Below are positions 6,201 to 9,475 of a stretch of 9,475 nucleotides of DNA, piece by piece (within the stretch, counting starts at the first letter, position 1; each line of letters starts with the position of its first letter). This DNA is from an uncultured Clostridia bacterium (GTDB lineage Bacteria; Bacillota; Clostridia; UBA1381). The position numbers and the translations under genes are program-made. Location of the stretch: positions 1-9,475 of the forward strand of contig CAKSPN010000051.1 in the NCBI GenBank assembly GCA_934481375.1. Direction: 5' to 3'. Under the pieces are notes generated by a model. The model worked only from the letters and a program-made list of their open reading frames with translations. It did no database searches and was not told the DNA's origin.

Positions 6201-9200
6201 TACAACGCCGATTTCAATATTCTGACCCACAGCACTGCCGATTGTAACGGTTGTTACGGCGCTGTCTGTGCTTGAAAGGGTTACATCGGCGTTGTTGACC
6301 GTCCATTCGTATGTACCGCCGTCCTTGCCGCCGACTGCCGTAAGCGCAAAGCTGTCACCGTATAGCACTGTACCCGGCAGACCCGTGATAAATAAACTGT
6401 CTTGCGTTGCTTCGCCGACCGTAAGAGTTACACTGCTCTGCGAGGTTGTGTAATTTACGGTATCGTTCAAAACAATTTCGGCAATATATGTGCCTGTTTC
6501 GCCCGGAATTACCGTTGTACCGCTTTCATCGGTGTAATTGATTTGGTAGTCTTTAAATATTCTGCCGTTTTCATCGCTTGCGGATACAGCAAGCGTTTTT
6601 TCCGTTCCGTCATAGATAAATGACGTCTGACCGATGACAAAATCAATATTCAAAGGCTTAATATCTGCCGTTGCTGTGGCTTCAAGTGCGGTGAACGTAT
6701 AGTTTGCCGATTTTGCGCCCGTGAGTCCTCTTGCGGCTAATTTAACCGTTTTGCCGTCTGCACTGTCTGCAGAGTCAAATTCCGCATTTCCGATAATCTG
6801 CACCTGACCTGCGTCTGCATCGAGTACGCCGATTATGTCGGTTACTGTTGCCTGTGCATTTGTTGTTCCGTCATACTTTTTGCTTTCTGCAGAAATACGG
6901 AAGTCTGTAATCTCAATCGGCTCTATGTTGACGGTTGTCTGCAATGCGGCAGACGAAAGGGTGTATAAATCCTTTTTGTCGCCGGAAAGCGTTATATTTG
7001 AAACATATACCATTTTTCCGTCGCCTGCGTCAGCATTTATCATAGAGCCTGACGCTGCTGCGGAAATTTCGTCATTGTTTGCGATGTTTTCAAGCGAAAC
7101 GCTGACATGTACGCCGTTTTCGCCGTTGTACTTTCTGTGATCTGCCGTTGCTGTCGGTGTTAAGACTCTCTTTTTTGCCGCAAAGCTTCTTACGGCGTAT
7201 CTGTCCTCAAATCCGTCAAGAGTGCTCTTTGCACGTATTGTCACCTTGCCGACGCCGCTTATTGTAACCTCGCCGCTTGTTGCGTCTATGCTTGCAATAC
7301 TGTTTCCGTCGGTTATCTCATAAGTTACCGTACCGCTTGCCCCGTAGGGTGAAACCGTAAAGCGGTCGCCGTAATATACGCTTTCGGGGACATCTTCGAT
7401 AGAGAATACGTCCTGCTGTTCTGCGGTTGCGCTGATGTACATAAACCCGATATTGTCATAATCCGATATAACGGGTAATGCGGCATTTGTAACCGCATAT
7501 TTTCTTTTAATACTGTACTTGTCTGTGCTCTCGCCAGTGATGTCGATTACGTATAAGTATTTGCCTACAGTAATTGCATTTGTAACCGGCGATGCGGATT
7601 TCAATTCACCGCTGTTTTCGTCTACCGCATAATACTTAACTGAAATATCGCTGTCTGGTATATCCTGTGCAGACGGTACAACCGTGATTTCACGGGACGT
7701 ATCTGCCTTGTAGACGTGATTTTTACCGCTTACCGTAAATGTAACGTCACCTTTCCATAAGACGTAAAGCTCGGTATCCTCAAAAACGGTATACGTACTG
7801 CCTAACTTAGATCCGTTTCTCCTTTCGGACCAGCCTCTGAACCTTTCCGAGGGGTGTGCGGGCAGTGTAACTGTGTCGTCTTTGTTGCCATAAACACCGA
7901 AATATTCTCTGTAATAAAACTCGCCGTATTCGTTTGTCATAAGGCTTACCTTGTAAACCTTTTTTGTCATGTCGCTTGTGAGAGTGGGATATGTGTCTTT
8001 GCCTGCACCCGAAAGCTTTTGTCCCCAAATGAGTGTACTTGAGCCTTTCTGCAGTTTGTATGTCGCCTCTCCGCTTGCAAAGTCGGCAGCGGTTCTTGAT
8101 GATGTTCCGTGGTCTTTTCCGCCTATGCCGTAGTCTGCCGTACCTCTGAGATAATAACAATTTCTTATATAGTGAAGATCGACGCCTCCGACAATACTGC
8201 CGACCGAACCGCTTCCGCTTACTTTGCCGACATTGACGCAATTTTCGATTGTACCGCTTGTGTTCCTTCCGGCAATACCGCCGATAAGTGTGCCTGTACC
8301 TGTAACAGTTGCATCGCTGAAGCAATTTTCGATTGTACCGTTATTATTTCCGGCAATACTGCCGATATTTGATAGTGCGGTAACCGTACCGCCGACGCTG
8401 AGATTTTTCACTTCGCCGCCGCTGCCCAGGTCGCCGAACAAGCCTTGAAACATTTTGGAGTTGTTTATGTAAAGATTGCTTATTCTGTGTCCGTTTCCGT
8501 CAAACTTACCGTAAAACGGCGTGTACGGTACAAGCATGCGATCGCCTATCGGCGTCCATTGGTTAGCGTCACTTCCGCCGAGGTCGATGTCTGTCATAAG
8601 CTTTATATACTGACCTGCGTAAGAATTTCCGTTGTTGACATTATCACGCAGATATGTAAGTGACGACAAATCCAATATCTTATACGGATTTTCGCTCGTA
8701 CCGTCGCCCTGAAGTCCTACATCGAGCGTAAGCGTGATTTGTTTGTAGGTATCATCATATGCCGACCTTGACATAACCGCATAACCGGTGTTTTCCACAT
8801 CAATAATGACGGTGCTTTTTCCTGCCTTTTTTGGCGTACCTACGATTTTGCCGTCTTGGAGTGAAAGTCCTTCCGGAAACGATGTGTTTGCGATGTATCG
8901 GAAGCTTTTTGCGCCTCCCAATTTGTTTTCTACAAAATCATTCAAATCAATCGACACCGGTTCCTGCTGTTTCAGTTCTACATTGCTGTCGGCGTCGGTT
9001 CCCGTTGTTTTTCCTCTTCCCACTGCGTATACCGTAATATCCGTAGTATTGTAAAGCGGGAGTTTTGTATATTGCGTAAACAGTTCCGGCAGGGAATCGA
9101 AAGGTCCCTGTGAATAAGCCCAGCCGGAAAATATGTGATTTTCCGTATCGGGAGGATTTGACGGGAAATTATAAACGGCAGAATTTCTGTTACCGTACGC

Positions 9201-9475
9201 CGCCGCATATTCCTTATAACCGCCCGATGCCGAGCTGTCCGCTGTCATAAACGATACTTTGTAAACCTTTTTTGACGGATAATCACCGCTCAAAAAAGGA
9301 AAATCATCATGTTGGGAGTTGCCTGTCAGTAGCTGACCCCACACATGCTCGCTTTGTCCGCTTTGCAGAAGATATGCAACGGAGCCGTTTTTAAATTCTT
9401 CTGCGGTTTTTGCCAACGCACTGCTGCTGTCTGCGCCCTTTATACCGCCGCTTGCAGTGCCTTTAAGGTAGTAAC
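3282..9475 (-). CDS. Giant SLH-anchored modular surface protein, 5' end outside window
   Basis: Not a recognised named gene; by domains it is a secreted S-layer-type or adhesin-like protein held to secondary cell-wall polymers. About 2,063 codons are visible. The frame stays open to the window edge. The TTG at 9416-9414 is an in-frame Leu, not a credible start, so the signal peptide and N-terminus are missing. Counting that Leu as residue 1: FLG-like segment (51-133), putative-Ig domain (about 152-233, motif GLSLQDGKIVGTP), GLUG beta-helix region (238-420), second FLG-like segment (487-556), then MBG, YDG and Big-type Ig-like units to about 1670. These include two YDG units (751-921), a Big_2-like unit (1333-1413) and MBG_2 units near 1243, 1500 and 1586. 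Next come an Ig-like unit (1671-1757), a Gly/Ser linker (1761-1776), an FLG repeat (1782-1846, FVFDGWY) and three SLH domains (about 1863-1910, 1924-1972, 1987-2042). The SLH motifs read TRSM, TREQ and TRAE, so only the last is canonical. It ends at TAG just before a strong terminator. Ligand unknown. Confidence 0.93.
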   Translation of the reverse strand, partial: YYLKGTASGGIKGADSSSALAKTAEEFKNGSVAYLLQSGQSEHVWGQLLTGNSQHDDFPFLSGDYPSKKVYKVSFMTADSSASGGYKEYAAAYGNRNSAVYNFPSNPPDTENHIFSGWAYSQGPFDSLPELFTQYTKLPLYNTTDITVYAVGRGKTTGTDADSNVELKQQEPVSIDLNDFVENKLGGAKSFRYIANTSFPEGLSLQDGKIVGTPKKAGKSTVIIDVENTGYAVMSRSAYDDTYKQITLTLDVGLQGDGTSENPYKILDLSSLTYLRDNVNNGNSYAGQYIKLMTDIDLGGSDANQWTPIGDRMLVPYTPFYGKFDGNGHRISNLYINNSKMFQGLFGDLGSGGEVKNLSVGGTVTALSNIGSIAGNNNGTIENCFSDATVTGTGTLIGGIAGRNTSGTIENCVNVGKVSGSGSVGSIVGGVDLHYIRNCYYLRGTADYGIGGKDHGTSSRTAADFASGEATYKLQKGSSTLIWGQKLSGAGKDTYPTLTSDMTKKVYKVSLMTNEYGEFYYREYFGVYGNKDDTVTLPAHPSERFRGWSERRNGSKLGSTYTVFEDTELYVLWKGDVTFTVSGKNHVYKADTSREITVVPSAQDIPDSDISVKYYAVDENSGELKSASPVTNAITVGKYLYVIDITGESTDKYSIKRKYAVTNAALPVISDYDNIGFMYISATAEQQDVFSIEDVPESVYYGDRFTVSPYGASGTVTYEITDGNSIASIDATSGEVTISGVGKVTIRAKSTLDGFEDRYAVRSFAAKKRVLTPTATADHRKYNGENGVHVSVSLENIANNDEISAAASGSMINADAGDGKMVYVSNITLSGDKKDLYTLSSAALQTTVNIEPIEITDFRISAESKKYDGTTNAQATVTDIIGVLDADAGQVQIIGNAEFDSADSADGKTVKLAARGLTGAKSANYTFTALEATATADIKPLNIDFVIGQTSFIYDGTEKTLAVSASDENGRIFKDYQINYTDESGTTVIPGETGTYIAEIVLNDTVNYTTSQSSVTLTVGEATQDSLFITGLPGTVLYGDSFALTAVGGKDGGTYEWTVNNADVTLSSTDSAVTTVTIGSAVGQNIEIGVVKRSDNYRDVSAKVIFVPAAKDVTFDISNLEQTYGNVTAVGVVPSDQSATYDITYNGTPDIPSEAGTYTVEVRANGNYKGVQRATLTINKAMPDGDISGIQNSYTYGDGIAASAVNLTVGATAKITYAGTGIYIPQEEAPKNAGNYTAILTISGNNFETVTKTQNFVIEKAPLRVWAKNEVRAYGEANPIFEIEYDAADFKYGDTKAIVLAEPVASTIANASSPVGQYNVTLSGGIVENYRFEYLNDENDNLGVLTIMGATGGQLIITGAPNTTSVGQSFMLYAFYGKSKVDVTWASSDPSVAEISADGTVRTLKPGDVTFTATADENYSGATATFALKVEKAYINLYAADTVKTYNGDVQSVTLISGNAGFTPVLSGTDKNVDVTYTLITDSSVTEPKNAGTYAVSFTVTDERYSGGGNATLHINKANITVKAKDISKEYGEDPQYELEIVGGDSNAATAAEMINYVTFASDGADKKAKVDTYDINVTLTSTGDDNRSFAVSDQKGTLTVTKAPLTIKAKDVVREYGAANPALEVEYIGFKNGETKDVLTGELALSYNAGINEQTPIGEHLNATTASGVSADNYDITFAVGKVTVTKIGVRASAGTARTSYIVINLDKPIDGLGIANFEVKNGEDTVTLTDVTASNTKTYTLKGNFSTAVTYTITPNLTGTAAETTHEIISAPLSVRPSSGSGGGSSGGGGGGSTATYCTVKFETNGGSTINNVKVEKNETVAEPEKPVKDGFVFDGWYTDKDLKTAYDFAEKVVKNFTLYAKWTAEEPKPDKPSGSEWKNPFTDVSEDEWFCKDVEYVNKNGLMNGVSDLLFEPNSPLTRSMFVTILWRAEGEPQTDYAMTFTDVNANSYYTEAVRWAASEKIVSGYSETEFAPNDKITREQIAAMMFRYAGYKGLLPSGDWAINLDYADLEKISDWAYESVMYCKLKGIMQGKDNNMFAPQDNTTRAEAAAILQRFLENK
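3291..3830 (-). other. Region encoding three SLH cell-wall-binding domains
   Basis: This is the C-terminal anchor of the giant protein. Each unit follows the SLH pattern: F-x-D-V or Y-A-D near the start, a W/Y helix (EWFCKDVEY, YYTEAVRWA, WAYESVMYC), a G-x-M/V-x-G turn, F-x-P, then a TR motif. Three SLH domains commonly fold as one pseudo-trimer that binds pyruvylated secondary cell-wall polysaccharide. The cell is therefore predicted to carry such a polymer and its pyruvyl transferase (CsaB), which are not in this window. Confidence 0.93.
3961..3994. repeat. Perfect 12-bp intragenic hairpin with T5 on the + strand
   Basis: CCGTCAAAGACG at 3961-3972 is matched by its reverse complement at 3977-3988 with a 4-base loop. 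On the + strand G and then T5 (3990-3994) follow, which is the form of a Rho-independent terminator acting antisense to the surface-protein gene. In the sense message it is a strong stem-loop over the FLG-repeat codons for VKDGFVFDG, just before the SLH region. It could stop antisense transcription, slow translation, or be a chance result of coding a near-repeated peptide. Confidence 0.7.
4089..4136 (-). other. Gly/Ser-rich flexible linker segment
   Basis: Sixteen consecutive Gly or Ser codons, including a run of six glycines, separate the Ig-like stalk from the FLG repeat and SLH anchor. Such linkers give flexibility between rod and wall-binding parts. The repetitive GGC/GGA codons are also a place where repeat number can change by slippage. 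Confidence 0.85.
7755..8156 (-). repeat. Duplicated GLUG-tail/FLG module, downstream copy
   Basis: This copy encodes YYLRGTADYGIGG, then a T-A-A-D-F...Y-K-L-Q-K-G...IWGQKLSG segment, then KKVYKVSLMT and an FLG-like stretch ending in a G-W motif. It parallels the copy at the window edge block by block. A 16-nt stretch (TTGTAAACCTTTTTTG on the + strand, 7951-7966) is identical to 9259-9274, so part of the likeness survives at DNA level. Confidence 0.8.
8238..8365 (-). repeat. Two GLUG repeats with 84-bp period
   Basis: A 19-nt direct repeat (GCAATTTTCGATTGTACCG on the + strand) occurs at 8238-8256 and 8322-8340, exactly 84 bp or 28 codons apart. A second near-identical block (CCGGCAATAC-C/T-GCCGATA) keeps the same period. 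Both encode GLUG beta-helix turns of the pattern IGxIAGxNxGTIENC. The high DNA identity suggests recent duplication or strong codon constraint. Confidence 0.85.
9024..9473 (-). repeat. Duplicated GLUG-tail/FLG module, upstream copy at the window edge
   Basis: This copy encodes YYLKGTASGGIKG, then T-A-E-E-F...Y-L-L-Q-S-G...VWGQLLTG, then KKVYKVSFMT and an FLG-like stretch with FSGWA. It matches the copy at 7755-8156 in order and spacing (about 1.31 kb between equivalent points). The matching start YYL falls 2-3 bases from the window end, which implies further GLUG repeats upstream, outside the window. Confidence 0.8.

Noticed and set aside
7807..8325. A minus-strand frame of 172 codons rich in Arg, Cys and Tyr
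   Set aside because: It overlaps the giant gene in another frame, and its composition is what a frame shift of GLUG-coding DNA would give. No recognisable domain.
8238..8365. Regular 84-bp repeats as a possible CRISPR array
   Set aside because: There are only two units, they are in frame, and they encode GLUG protein repeats; there are no spacers or cas genes.
1..9475. A new defence, mobile or biosynthetic system
   Set aside because: I looked for transposases, integrases, toxin-antitoxin pairs, reverse transcriptases, nucleases and attachment sites next to the tRNA. All the DNA is explained by housekeeping genes, one SRP RNA, one tRNA and one surface-protein gene.

Overview
The window reads as chromosomal DNA of a Gram-positive Firmicute, most likely a member of the Clostridia. 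Two things suggest this: the linked order SRP RNA, dnaX, ybaB/ebfC, recR, which is typical of Firmicutes, and a very large surface protein that ends in three SLH domains. The tRNA carries an encoded CCA, and base composition is moderate. No species can be named from sequence alone.

Layout, left to right. Positions 2-76 hold a tRNA-Gly (anticodon GCC) on the + strand, followed by its own terminator. Everything else is on the minus strand and should be read right to left. A housekeeping cluster occupies 116-3170: a stable-RNA-type promoter, the small SRP RNA (ffs), a short terminator, then dnaX (clamp-loader tau/gamma), ybaB/ebfC (nucleoid-associated) and recR (recombinational repair). It closes with a bidirectional terminator whose stem includes the recR stop codon. 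dnaX, ybaB and recR are tightly packed (25-nt gap, then a 1-nt overlap). No separate promoter is visible between the SRP RNA and dnaX, so read-through of the SRP terminator probably contributes to dnaX expression.

From 3282 to the right edge runs one open frame of more than 2,060 codons. It is the 3' part of a giant secreted, S-layer-anchored protein whose signal peptide and start lie outside the window. In order, the visible part has a duplicated GLUG/FLG-type module, a putative Ig domain, about a dozen MBG/YDG and Big-type Ig-like repeats forming a stalk, a Gly/Ser linker, a canonical FLG (InlB B-like) repeat and three SLH domains. A strong palindromic terminator separates it from the SRP promoter.

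I found no CRISPR array, transposon, toxin-antitoxin pair, defence island or clearly new system. The more interesting details are an intragenic perfect hairpin in the surface-protein gene, the 1.3-kb-period module duplication, a possible dnaX frameshift site, a substituted position in the SRP RNA domain IV loop, and a changed Toprim motif in RecR.
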